Part shown: piece by piece, positions 16,610 through 24,727 of the stretch
Position numbering within the stretch: the stretch's first letter is position 1
How the letters are laid out: each line of letters opens with the position of its first letter
Assembly: GCA_964429575.1 (NCBI GenBank)
Contig: CAYSCX010000001.1
Span: 62,001-126,000 of the forward strand
Direction: 5' to 3'
Length of the DNA stretch: 64,000 nt
DNA from: CAYSCX01 sp964429575
GTDB taxonomy: Bacteria > Desulfobacterota > Binatia > Binatales > Binataceae
Made by a program: the position numbers and the translations under genes
Notes under the pieces: generated by a model
Databases searched by the model: none
What the model was told of the DNA's origin: nothing
Seen by the model: the letters and a program-made list of their open reading frames with translations, nothing else

Positions 16610-17679
16610 GACGGTGGCGGCACGCTCGCCAGCACGCGCGCAAGTTGCGGAAATTCGCGCCGGAGATCCGCCAGCATTCGTCGCGCCTGCGCCAGCGCGA
16701 ACGGAAGATACTGCGCGTACCCGCGCTTGCCCTCGCGCTCGAGAAAACTGAAGCGCCCGATGACTTTTAGCGCGTGCTGAAGCACGCAAAGCCGGTAGCT
16801 CTCATTCAAGTCTATGGCGCTCATCTGCGCCGCCCCCCGCCTCTCCACCCCGGCGAAGTAGTAGTCGAGCAGGCGCCGCTCATGCGCCGGCGTGATCACC
16901 CGATGAGTGTCGCGGGTCGTCAGCAGCACCGCGAGATCCTGCGCGGCGGGTGCGAGTAACGCGTCCTGAAAATCGATCACGCGAATCCGCGCGCTGTCGC
17001 CCTGAACGAACAGGTTCCAGCCGTGGTAGTCGCGATGTGAGAGTACCCGCGGAAATGCACCAAGGCGTGCGGCGAGACTGTCGAGTTCCGCATCGAGTCC
17101 ATTTGTGTCCGCGGCCGGCGCGACCGCGCCAAGCCCGTACTCCACGAATTGATCCATTTCCCAGCGAAACAGCCGCGCATCGTATGCGACTCGCGACGCG
17201 ATGCAGGTGGCGTCGAGGCGATGTGTGCCATGGACTTGAATGAGCAACAGCTGGGCGACGGCGTCGCGGTATAGATCGGCCGCCTTTGTGGGGTGGGCGA
17301 GCGCGTAATCGAACAGGGTTGTGCTGCCGACATCTTCGACCAGCAGCATTCGCGCAGTGAGATCGACGAAATACAGAGCAGGAACTGCGATGCCCACGGA
17401 GCTGAAGAATCGATGTACATTTACCCATGGCGGTTCGGGGAGCGGCTCTGGGAGCAGTTTCAAGACGCGGGCATAGAGCGGGAGATCGCCGGCGCCAAGG
17501 TCAATTGCGATCGCGGTGGCCGGCGCGCGGAAGGAACGCGGTTCAATCGAGACGCGGTAGAATCGCCGCGCCGACGCGTCCCCACGAAGCATCTCGCAAC
17601 GTGCGACCGCCGCGCCGGCCCAAGTCCTTTCGACCGCGCCTTTCGCCCATGTGCGCGCGCTTGAGTGCGCATCGTCCAT
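16606..17679 (-). CDS. amgK: AmgK-like N-acetylmuramate/N-acetylglucosamine anomeric kinase
   Basis: The 357-residue protein is an aminoglycoside-phosphotransferase-fold kinase with LSHRDYHGWNLFV (catalytic loop) and VIDFQDALLAPAAQDLAVLL (metal-binding Asp), the form seen in AmgK. GDASARRFYRV near residue 33 is also typical. AmgK phosphorylates MurNAc or GlcNAc at C1; with MurU it returns cell-wall sugars to UDP-MurNAc. The two genes overlap by four bases. The gene is divergent from nuoA, with about 130 bases between them. Confidence 0.85.
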   Translation of the reverse strand: MDDAHSSARTWAKGAVERTWAGAAVARCEMLRGDASARRFYRVSIEPRSFRAPATAIAIDLGAGDLPLYARVLKLLPEPLPEPPWVNVHRFFSSVGIAVPALYFVDLTARMLLVEDVGSTTLFDYALAHPTKAADLYRDAVAQLLLIQVHGTHRLDATCIASRVAYDARLFRWEMDQFVEYGLGAVAPAADTNGLDAELDSLAARLGAFPRVLSHRDYHGWNLFVQGDSARIRVIDFQDALLAPAAQDLAVLLTTRDTHRVITPAHERRLLDYYFAGVERRGAAQMSAIDLNESYRLCVLQHALKVIGRFSFLEREGKRGYAQYLPFALAQARRMLADLRREFPQLARVLASVPPPS

Positions 17680-17809
17680 CGCACTGCGATTCTATCGGCG
17701 CGGGCACACCGCCGCCACGCGGCCTGGCGCGCGCGTCCGCGGCCTTGGACAAGCAACTCTCATCAGGTAAAGATAACCGCATAAGCGGCGCTTTTCGGAC
17801 AGCATTCGC

Positions 17810-18163
17810 ATGACGACCTGGTTCCCAATCCTCGTCACCTTCGTGGTGGCCGGCGTAATCGTGGGCGTGATGGTCACGATCAACCGCTTCCTTGGCCCGC
17901 GCCGGCCCTCCAAGGTAAAGGGCGAGGCGTTCGAGTGCGGGAATCCGCCGAGCGGCAGCGCGTGGCAACGATTCTCGGTGAGGTTCTACCTTACAGCGCT
18001 TATTTTTCTGGTCGTCGATGTCGAGATTGTCTTCCTGTATCCATGGGCGGTCGAACTCCGCCGGCTTGGAATGATCGGCTTCGCCGAGGTGCTGGTGTTC
18101 ATCGTGATCCTCGGCGTTGGACTCGCGTACGCATGGCAACGCGGCGCGTTGGATTGGGATTGA
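17810..18163 (+). CDS. nuoA: NADH-quinone oxidoreductase subunit A
   Basis: NuoA is a small membrane subunit of complex I near the quinone site. The 117-residue protein has three membrane helices and the conserved loop KVKGEAFECGNPPSG, where the invariant ECG lies, followed by FSVRFYLTALIFLVVDVEIV. It begins a short nuoA-nuoC-nuoD run. In nearly all complex I operons nuoB follows nuoA; here only 34 bases separate nuoA from nuoC, so nuoB is not at this locus. Confidence 0.95.
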   Translation: MTTWFPILVTFVVAGVIVGVMVTINRFLGPRRPSKVKGEAFECGNPPSGSAWQRFSVRFYLTALIFLVVDVEIVFLYPWAVELRRLGMIGFAEVLVFIVILGVGLAYAWQRGALDWD

Positions 18164-18197
18164 GCCGAACCCGGCCCGCCGCATAGCCCGCACGATC

Positions 18198-18698
18198 ATG
18201 CTCATCGACGCAGTAAAGCAACGCTTCGGCGGGGACGTCGTGGTGGCCGAAAGCGCGCACGGCAACGATTCGGTCGTCATACATCGCGATCGCGCGCCGG
18301 AACTCCTGCGCGCGCTGCGCGACGATCCCGAATTTTGTTTTGAGTCGCTGGCCGATCTGACCGCGGTTGACTGGCCCGATCGCGATCCTCGCTTCGAGAT
18401 TGTCTATCAGCTGAAGTCGCTCACCAAGGCGCAGCGCTTGCGTGTGAAGATCCAAGCGCCCGCCAACGATGCGTGGGTGCATAGCGCGACGGCCCTTTGG
18501 AAATCCGCCGATTGGCTCGAACGCGAATGCTACGACATGTTCGGGATCGTTTTTCGCGGCCATCCGGACCTCCGCCGCATCCTGATGTACGACGAATTTC
18601 AGGGCCACCCGCTGCGCAAGGACTACCCGGTGATGAAGCGCCAGCCGCTGGTGCCCGAAACCGATCCGGTCCTGCATCCGTTGAGGCCGTCGCGCTAG
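18198..18698 (+). CDS. nuoC: NADH-quinone oxidoreductase subunit C
   Basis: NuoC (30-kDa subunit) is part of the peripheral arm of complex I. The 166-residue protein ends with the family signature ERECYDMFGIVFRGHPDLRR and then LMYDEFQGHPLRKDYPV. I chose the ATG at 18198, which gives the usual length; the longer open frame overlaps nuoA with unrelated sequence. nuoD follows after 23 bases as a separate gene, so it is not an NuoCD fusion. Confidence 0.94.
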   Translation: MLIDAVKQRFGGDVVVAESAHGNDSVVIHRDRAPELLRALRDDPEFCFESLADLTAVDWPDRDPRFEIVYQLKSLTKAQRLRVKIQAPANDAWVHSATALWKSADWLERECYDMFGIVFRGHPDLRRILMYDEFQGHPLRKDYPVMKRQPLVPETDPVLHPLRPSR

Positions 18699-18721
18699 CT
18701 GCGTCCGGCTGGCCGCAAGTC

Positions 18722-19936
18722 ATGTCGCTTCCCAAACGCTGGAAAGAGCAGATCGAACCGTCCGACCCCGCGATGGAGATCATGGAACTCCAGATGGGGC
18801 CGTCGCATCCGGCGTCGCACGGGACCATCAAGTTCAATCTCAAACTCGACGGCGAGCATATCGTGGATTGCGACGTGGAGATCGGCTACCTGCATCGCGG
18901 ATTCGAAAAGATGTGCGAGCAGGGCACCTGGACGCAATGTTTTCCGTACACCGACCGCCTGAACTACGCGTCGCCATGCATCAACAACGTCGGCTTCGCG
19001 CTGGCGGTCGAAAAACTGCTGGACGTCGAAGTGCCCGAACGCTGCAAGTACCTGCGCGTCATTATGAGCGAGGTCTCGCGTATCACCGATCATCTCACTT
19101 GCCTCGGCATGGCGAGCGGCGAAGCCGGCGCGCAAACCGTGATGATGTACGCGATCGAGGCGCGCGAACCGTTCTACGATCTGGTCGAGGCGGTGACGGG
19201 CGCGCGGCTTACGGTCTCGTGGTGCCGGGTCGGCGGGGTGGTGCACGACTTTCCCGACGATTTCAGCGATCGCTTGAAGGGCGCGTTCAAGCAACTCGAC
19301 GCGTTGTTGTCGGATTGCGACACGCTGCTCTCGCGCAACCGCGTCTTCATCGATCGGATGTCCGGCATCGGCGTGATGTCCAAAGAGGACGTGATTTCAT
19401 ATGGCATCACCGGCCCGCTACTGCGCGCTGCGGGCGTCGCACACGACTTGCGCAAGGCGGATCCGTACCTGGTGTACGATCGATTCCAGTTCGAGGTCCC
19501 GACCGGCGAGCGCGGCGACAATTACGATCGCTTCCAGGTGCGCTTGCGTGAAATTCATGAATCGCGGCGCATCATCGAGCAGGCGATGCGCGAGCTGCCC
19601 GGCGGTCCAATCGAAATCGATGATCCGAAAGTCGTCCTGCCTCCCAAGCAGCGCGTGTACGAATCGATCGAGGGCTTGATGAACCACTTCAAGCTCATCA
19701 TGGAGGGCATCAAGGTTCCGGCCGGCGAGGTGTACCACGCGGTCGAAGCCGCCAACGGCGAACTCGGCTTTTACATCGTGAGCGACGGCAGCGGCCGTCC
19801 ATACCGCGTGCGGGTTCGTCCGCCGTGTTTTTTCGGAATGAGCGCGCTCAACCGGATGCTGATTGGCCACATGATTCCGGACATCATCACGACCTTCGGG
19901 ATGATGAACATGATCGGCGGCGAGTGCGACCGCTAG
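18722..19936 (+). CDS. nuoD: NADH-quinone oxidoreductase subunit D
   Basis: NuoD (49-kDa subunit) forms the quinone-binding pocket with NuoB. The 404-residue protein shows MGPSHPASHGTIKFNLKLDG, EIGYLHRGFEKM, DRLNYASPCINN and the C-terminal VRPPCFFGMSALNRML with MNMIGGECDR, all standard for NuoD. ATG 18722 was chosen as the first start after nuoC. No nuoE, F, G or further subunit follows: after the stop there are about 580 bases without a gene, so the remaining subunits, including NuoB, must be encoded elsewhere. Confidence 0.95.
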   Translation: MSLPKRWKEQIEPSDPAMEIMELQMGPSHPASHGTIKFNLKLDGEHIVDCDVEIGYLHRGFEKMCEQGTWTQCFPYTDRLNYASPCINNVGFALAVEKLLDVEVPERCKYLRVIMSEVSRITDHLTCLGMASGEAGAQTVMMYAIEAREPFYDLVEAVTGARLTVSWCRVGGVVHDFPDDFSDRLKGAFKQLDALLSDCDTLLSRNRVFIDRMSGIGVMSKEDVISYGITGPLLRAAGVAHDLRKADPYLVYDRFQFEVPTGERGDNYDRFQVRLREIHESRRIIEQAMRELPGGPIEIDDPKVVLPPKQRVYESIEGLMNHFKLIMEGIKVPAGEVYHAVEAANGELGFYIVSDGSGRPYRVRVRPPCFFGMSALNRMLIGHMIPDIITTFGMMNMIGGECDR

Positions 19937-20520
19937 TTGGTCCGTCCGCAGATTCGTCCTCACTGATCGCGTTCCAGCCCGCTGCGTAGCGTTGAGTTTT
20001 CGCGCCAGCATTTGTGTCAACAAGTGTTGACAGCGACGGTCGAGAGCGGTTCATCCCAAGCCAGTTTTGACTCATTCCACGCGGGTAGATGCGATTCAAC
20101 CGCAATTTGCCGACTGTTGACATAAGGTTGACATCTTGTGAATATCGCACAACTGTTGGTTAGGAAGAGTGGGCGTTCAAAGGGGGGCGCCACTCAGCTC
20201 GCCGGGCGGTCTTGGCTCGTAGCCGCCGCCAAGCGAACCGGCCAGCCCCGTACGCTGGCCGGGAGCCGCATCTGAATTGCTGATCAGCCAAGTCTCCTTC
20301 CGCCGTCCGGCGGGCATCCCGTTGCGCGTCGTGAGCATTGCACGGCTGCGCGCGAGCTGCCGGTGCATAGCCCACTGCGACGACTATGGATAGCAGTGCG
20401 AGTATCTACCGGCTCTGACGTCTCGCGGTGTTCATTGTTCGCCCCCCCCCGCCGAATTCCCCATCCGAGAACCAAGTTGTAAGCCGATCAAGCGAACTCT
20501 GTATTTCCACGTCCTTGGCC
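19937..20520. other. Gene-free interval with palindromic TGTCAACA sites
   Basis: This 584-base gap lies between the 3' ends of nuoD and the convergent unknown gene. I see no credible gene. The noticeable structure is an 18-bp palindrome at 20015-20032 (TGTCAACA-ag-TGTTGACA) and, about 100 bases later, TGTTGACAT at 20115-20123 followed by TTGACAT at 20128-20134. A run of nine C residues lies near 20442. Confidence 0.6.
20015..20032. promoter_or_regulatory. Perfect 8+2+8 palindrome, possible regulator-binding site
   Basis: TGTCAACA and TGTTGACA are exact inverted repeats separated by two bases. The half-site recurs at 20115-20122, and a shorter TTGACAT at 20128-20134. The arrangement looks like an operator with secondary sites, but no promoter or divergent gene is next to it, so its role is open. 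Confidence 0.35.
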
Positions 20521-21450
20521 TCACGGTACGGTGACGACCACGCCGGAGTTGGTGATTACGATTCTGCCGTTGGTGATTCCTATGCCGGCGCTGGAGCCGT
20601 CCAAAGCGCCGCCGATGCCCACTCTTAAAACGCCATCCACGTTGCGCAGGAAGAAGCCTGCGTCCCCCACGTCCCCCCCCACGGCATCGTTGACGCTGAT
20701 GCCGGTACGAACTCTATTGTCTGCATCGTAGACGCGCACGCCTGGGTTGGACCCGTCCAAGCTGCTTCCCCAGGACACGCGCGCCCTACCTTGTGCGTTA
20801 AGTACCAGTGAACCAATGCCTTCGTACTCGGACCCTAGTCCTGCAATTCCCCACGCTGCCCGAACGAGCCCAAAACCGTCGGCCATGTTGTTGTCGTCAA
20901 AAACCCTAAGACCGAAGCCGGGGGCGTCGCCGTGCTCACCGACCTCGAGGACGCGCTTCCCATTCGGGTCGTAGAAGGTCAATGCGTCGCCGATGTCGGT
21001 TCCGCTCGGGCTGAGTACGGCACGCGCGACCCCGTTAAAATCCATGAAGGACTCAGCGGGCCCGACCGCGTTGCTAAGACCCCACTCGGCGCGCACCCGG
21101 GCGGTGTCGTTGGCGGGCAGAATCAAATTGCCGTCGAACGCCGTGAGTCCGGCGTGGTTGGCCGTCGGTCCCATGCCGAGTGCGACTGTCTTGCTCCCCT
21201 GGCTATCGTAGAAGGTCAGATTGCCTCCGTTCGCGTCTCCTCCCAGTGTCGCCAGAGTGAATCCGGCTGCATTGACCAGATTGAACTTCTGCGCCGTGAC
21301 GGTTCTCGGACCACCCGCCGCCGACAAGTTCGGGAGCTGGCTGCTCGCGAACGCCACCGCGATGCCGAGCGCATACACGACCTTCATCACTCGGTTTGTG
21401 CGTTCCAGATGTGAAACGCGGGCTGTAAGATTGTCAATGCGCGCATCCAT
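20521..21450 (-). CDS. Unrecognised repeat protein with N-terminal coiled coil and membrane anchor
   Basis: I do not recognise this 309-residue protein. Residues 1-20 (MDARIDNLTARVSHLERTNR) look like a short coiled coil; about 22-40 form one membrane segment or signal anchor. The rest is made of loosely repeated beta-rich units of about 25-45 residues, such as NLTFYDSQGSKTVALGMG, ALTFYDPNGKRVLEVGE and FGLRVFDDNNMADGFGL. The unit scheme (aliphatic-x-[FLV]-[YF]-D-x-x-G/N) suggests an extracytoplasmic beta-solenoid or propeller. AAGGGAGG stands at good spacing before the ATG. It is monocistronic and flanked by repeat-bearing intergenic DNA. Confidence 0.7.
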   Translation of the reverse strand: MDARIDNLTARVSHLERTNRVMKVVYALGIAVAFASSQLPNLSAAGGPRTVTAQKFNLVNAAGFTLATLGGDANGGNLTFYDSQGSKTVALGMGPTANHAGLTAFDGNLILPANDTARVRAEWGLSNAVGPAESFMDFNGVARAVLSPSGTDIGDALTFYDPNGKRVLEVGEHGDAPGFGLRVFDDNNMADGFGLVRAAWGIAGLGSEYEGIGSLVLNAQGRARVSWGSSLDGSNPGVRVYDADNRVRTGISVNDAVGGDVGDAGFFLRNVDGVLRVGIGGALDGSSAGIGITNGRIVITNSGVVVTVP

Positions 21451-21885
21451 TACTGATCCTCCCTTGGTCTAGCGAGTCTCGTCTGTTCCGGCTCGCGCGG
21501 GATTGAAGAGTAGTCGTGCACCGCGATGACGAACGCGCTCGCCGCCGCATCCGAGGTGCGAGGTGATACCACGGCATCCCCCTGAGGCGCGCCGGCGCTC
21601 CTCAAGCCAACCGAGGCGCGGAATGGCAATCAGCTACTTGGGAGGGAAAGATATGTCAAACGCGCGCACAGTCTCGGTGTGGTGGGTCTGTTCACCTCGT
21701 GTCTAATTCTGCGCACGGCCGTCTCGCCGATATTGACCGCGTAGCGGCGCCTGCGCCCTCTCCCGTCGAGTAACGGGAGAGGTGACGTCGCTGCCAGTGG
21801 GGAACTCAAAGCATTTCTCAACACCCTTCTAGCGGGTCGCGGCGGTTTGCCCAACGCGGGGCGTTTTCCGTATGACTAGGGCACC
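21451..21885. other. Intergenic DNA with half of a miniature element
   Basis: No gene is supported. Bases 21756-21832 closely resemble the right half of the miniature element at 34674-34927: a CTCTCCCGTCGAG/ACGGGAGAG hairpin, then TCAAAGCATTTCTCAACACC and a terminal CTAG (21829-21832). No matching left end is seen upstream, so this is a truncated copy. Confidence 0.65.
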
Positions 21886-22728
21886 ATGCGAGTCCAAGTC
21901 GGCGACGGCAAACTCTTCTTTGATGTTGAAGGCGCGAAACTGGCGCCCGACGGTCCCAAGATGCGCGAGCGTCCGACGCTGGTGTTGTTGCACGGCGGAC
22001 CGGGATTCGATCACTCAATTTGGAAGCCCGACATGAGCCCGCTCGCCGAGGTTGCGCAGGTCGTCTATCTCGATCATCGCAGCATGGGCCGCAGCGATCG
22101 CACCGGCACGGAACGCTGGACTCTCGATGAGTGGGCCGATGACGTGCGCGCGTTTTGCGAGACGCTCGAGATCGAAAAGCCGATCGTGATGGGCACGTCG
22201 TTCGGCGGGTTCGTCGCACTCGCGTATGCGGCGCGCCATCCCGATCATCCCGGCAAGCTGGTGTTTTGCAGCACCTCGGCGCGCTGGCGGATAGAGCGCG
22301 TCGTGAATGCATTCGAAAAACTCGGCGGCATCGAGGCAAGAGATGCCGCACGGCGCTATTGGGAGAAGCCCTCGCCGGAAACGGTGCCCGACTATTTGCG
22401 AATTTGTATGCCGCTCTACAACCGTGTCGCGATGGGACCGGAGGTGATGTCGCGCGCGGTGTTCAATTACGAGGTGCTCTTTCATTTTGGACGCGGTGCG
22501 CAGCGCAACTTTGATTTCTTCGCGGGGCTGGCTCTCGTCAAGTGTCCGACGCTGGTGATGGGCGGCGAGATCGATCCGATCACGCCGATCGAAGATCAAG
22601 TGGACATCGCGGCCGCACTGCCGCGCGGCCTCGTGCGATTCGAGCGCTTCCCGGGCGCGGGGCACGGAATCGTGGCCGATGAACCCGCGCGGTTCCTGCA
22701 AGTAATGCGCGAGTTCATCACGGCCTGA
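21886..22728 (+). CDS. Alpha/beta hydrolase, proline iminopeptidase-like (S33 type)
   Basis: The 280-residue protein has the oxyanion motif LLHGGPGFD typical of proline iminopeptidases and related S33 hydrolases, the nucleophile elbow GTSFGG (Ser105), the acid in GGEIDPIT and the final histidine in GAGHGI. It lacks a signal peptide, so it is cytoplasmic. Peptidase activity is suggested only by the HGGPG form; esterase or lactonase activity is possible. It follows the truncated miniature element and precedes a glycosyltransferase cluster from which it is separated by about 140 bases. Confidence 0.85.
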   Translation: MRVQVGDGKLFFDVEGAKLAPDGPKMRERPTLVLLHGGPGFDHSIWKPDMSPLAEVAQVVYLDHRSMGRSDRTGTERWTLDEWADDVRAFCETLEIEKPIVMGTSFGGFVALAYAARHPDHPGKLVFCSTSARWRIERVVNAFEKLGGIEARDAARRYWEKPSPETVPDYLRICMPLYNRVAMGPEVMSRAVFNYEVLFHFGRGAQRNFDFFAGLALVKCPTLVMGGEIDPITPIEDQVDIAAALPRGLVRFERFPGAGHGIVADEPARFLQVMREFITA

Positions 22729-22866
22729 GACGATTCGCCGCCAGATCGGTCGCGAGTCGCGACGGCCAATAACGGGAAGGCGGAAGTTGACTGGAGGGTC
22801 GCTCCCGCTGGTCGGTTGCGAGTCGCTACGGCGAGCTTTGCGGCCCGACGGTGGGCCGTTATCATC

Positions 22867-24027
22867 ATGCGCAGCGGTGGGTTCGCGCCCGCTGCGGATG
22901 CAATGTCGTCTATCGAGTCACCAACTGCGCAAACCGCGAGCGCGCCTCCACGCCGAGTGCTGATCGTGCTGCTCGGCGCGATCGGCGACGTCGTGCGCGC
23001 ACTTCCACTGCTCGGACGCCTAAGACGGGCGTGGCCCGATGCGCACATCGCGTGGGCGGTCGAGCCCAAGTCGGAGCCGGTGCTGCGCGGCCATCCGTGG
23101 CTGGATGAAATCGTTCTGTTCGATCGCCACCGTGCGCCGTGGTCGGCGCCGCGTTTTCTGATGAAGGTGCGCGCGGGGCGTTACGACCTCGTGCTCGATC
23201 TGCAGCGCATTTTCAAGAGCGGTATCACTGCGCGGGCTTCGGGTGCGCCGGACCGGCTCGGCTTCGCGCGCGAGAATTGCAAGGAGTTCAATCACCGGTT
23301 CTCGACGCGCCGCGTGGAGCCGCAACCCAACCTGCGTCTCAAGCTTGTGCAATATCAGAAATTCGGAGACACCCTCGGCCTCCCTCCGGCGCCAATCGAG
23401 TTCGGCCTTGCGCCGACAGCCGAGGAACGCGCGCGTGCGTCCGAGATGCTCGGAGATTCGCCGCGCCCGCTCCTCGGAGTGATACTCGGTTCGTCGTGGC
23501 CGAGCAGAATCTACTTTGCGGAGCAGACCGCGGCGGTCATACGGTTGCTCGCTGACGGCGCGAACGGATCCAGGGCGGCGCTCTTTCCAGTACTGCTCGG
23601 CGGCCCCGATGACACTCGACTTGCCGCCGATGTGATGCGCAATCTCGGCGCCGTCCGCGCACTGAACCTCGCGGGGCGGACCACGCTTCGCGACGTCATC
23701 GCGATCTTGTCTGAGTGCGGCGCCGCGTTTGGCCCGGACTCGGGGCCGATGCACATCGCGGCTGCGGTCGGGTGTCCGGTCGTCTCGCTGTGGGGCGCGA
23801 CCGCCGCGGAACGCTCCGCTCCGTGGGGCTACGCTGATTACGCGATCACCGGCGCCATCCCGTGCCAGCCATGTTATTTGCGCCGATGTCCGATCGGCCG
23901 CGAGTGCATGCGCCGAATCGCTCCAGAAGAGGTCGCGGCGGCGGTGCGCCGCGCGTTCGCCGCATCGCCGCGCCCCGCCGCGCCACGCGGCACACGGGAA
24001 CAGGAGCGCGGTCTCGGGACCGGATGA
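22867..24027 (+). CDS. Glycosyltransferase family 9 (heptosyltransferase-like)
   Basis: GT9 enzymes add heptoses or other sugars to the LPS core. The ~386-residue protein has VLIVLLGAIGDVVRALPLL at the N-terminus, YDLVLDLQ, a nucleotide-sugar site LGSSWPSRIYFAEQ and FGPDSGPMHIAAAVGCPVVSLWG, the GT9 hallmark. The C-terminus has a cysteine-rich PCQPCYLRRCPIGREC common in this family. The start is uncertain: ATG 22867 is used, while ATG 22903 lies closer to the conserved domain. It ends in a four-base overlap with the next glycosyltransferase gene. Confidence 0.88.
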   Translation: MRSGGFAPAADAMSSIESPTAQTASAPPRRVLIVLLGAIGDVVRALPLLGRLRRAWPDAHIAWAVEPKSEPVLRGHPWLDEIVLFDRHRAPWSAPRFLMKVRAGRYDLVLDLQRIFKSGITARASGAPDRLGFARENCKEFNHRFSTRRVEPQPNLRLKLVQYQKFGDTLGLPPAPIEFGLAPTAEERARASEMLGDSPRPLLGVILGSSWPSRIYFAEQTAAVIRLLADGANGSRAALFPVLLGGPDDTRLAADVMRNLGAVRALNLAGRTTLRDVIAILSECGAAFGPDSGPMHIAAAVGCPVVSLWGATAAERSAPWGYADYAITGAIPCQPCYLRRCPIGRECMRRIAPEEVAAAVRRAFAASPRPAAPRGTREQERGLGTG

Positions 24028-24722
24028 GTAATCGCGCGGAAATCAAGATTTCGGTCGTCATTCCGGCGTTCAACGAGATGAACACGGTCGGCGCGGTCAT
24101 CGATCGGGTGCTCAAATGCGAATTCGATGCGGAAGTGATCGTCGTCGATGACGGCTCGACGGACGGGACCGCCGAATTCCTCCGGCGCTTCGAACATCCG
24201 CGCGTGCGCTGCCTCTTTCACTCGGTGAACCGAGGCAAGGGTGCGGCGCTGCGGCTCGGCTTCGCGGCGGCGCGCAATCCGTACGTGTTCGTGCAGGACG
24301 CCGACCTCGAATACGATCCGCGCGATTACGCCGTGATGATCGAGCCGCTACTCGACGGGCGCGCAGACATGGTTTACGGTTCGCGGTTTCTGGGCGGCAC
24401 TCATCGCGTGCTGTTCTTCTGGCACTACGCCGGCAACCGGCTTCTCACGCTGTTCTCGAACGCAATCACCGATCTGAGCTTGAGCGACATGGAAACCGGC
24501 ATGAAGGCGTTCGTCCGCGAAAAGCTGCTGGCATTGAAGCTCTCCTCCAACCGCTTCAACTTCGAGCCCGAGATAACCGTCAAGGCCGCGCGCGCGGGCT
24601 GGCGAATCTACGAGGTGCCCGTCTCGTATTCGGGTCGTTCGTACGCCGAAGGAAAGAAGATCTCGTGGCGCGACGGTCTCGCCGCGATCCCCGCGATCAT
24701 CTACTACCGTTTCGCCGATTGA
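24024..24722 (+). CDS. Glycosyltransferase family 2, polyprenol-phosphate sugar synthase-like
   Basis: The 232-residue protein is a GT-A fold enzyme with SVVIPAFNEMNTV, VIVVDDGSTDGT, HSVNRGKGAALRLGF and the metal-binding QDADLEYDP. The pattern fits the dolichyl/undecaprenyl-phosphate mannose or glucose synthase branch (DPM1-like). It has no C-terminal membrane anchors. It likely makes a lipid-linked sugar or extends a glycan for the envelope. ATG 24024 overlaps the preceding stop (ATGA); the upstream open frame lies inside the GT9 gene. Confidence 0.88.
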   Translation: MSNRAEIKISVVIPAFNEMNTVGAVIDRVLKCEFDAEVIVVDDGSTDGTAEFLRRFEHPRVRCLFHSVNRGKGAALRLGFAAARNPYVFVQDADLEYDPRDYAVMIEPLLDGRADMVYGSRFLGGTHRVLFFWHYAGNRLLTLFSNAITDLSLSDMETGMKAFVREKLLALKLSSNRFNFEPEITVKAARAGWRIYEVPVSYSGRSYAEGKKISWRDGLAAIPAIIYYRFAD

Positions 24723-24727
24723 CCGCG

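Noticed and set aside
20160..20475. Short overlapping minus-strand frames in the gap after nuoD
   Set aside because: Several overlapping frames of 63-71 codons exist, none with a ribosome site, domain or consistent composition.
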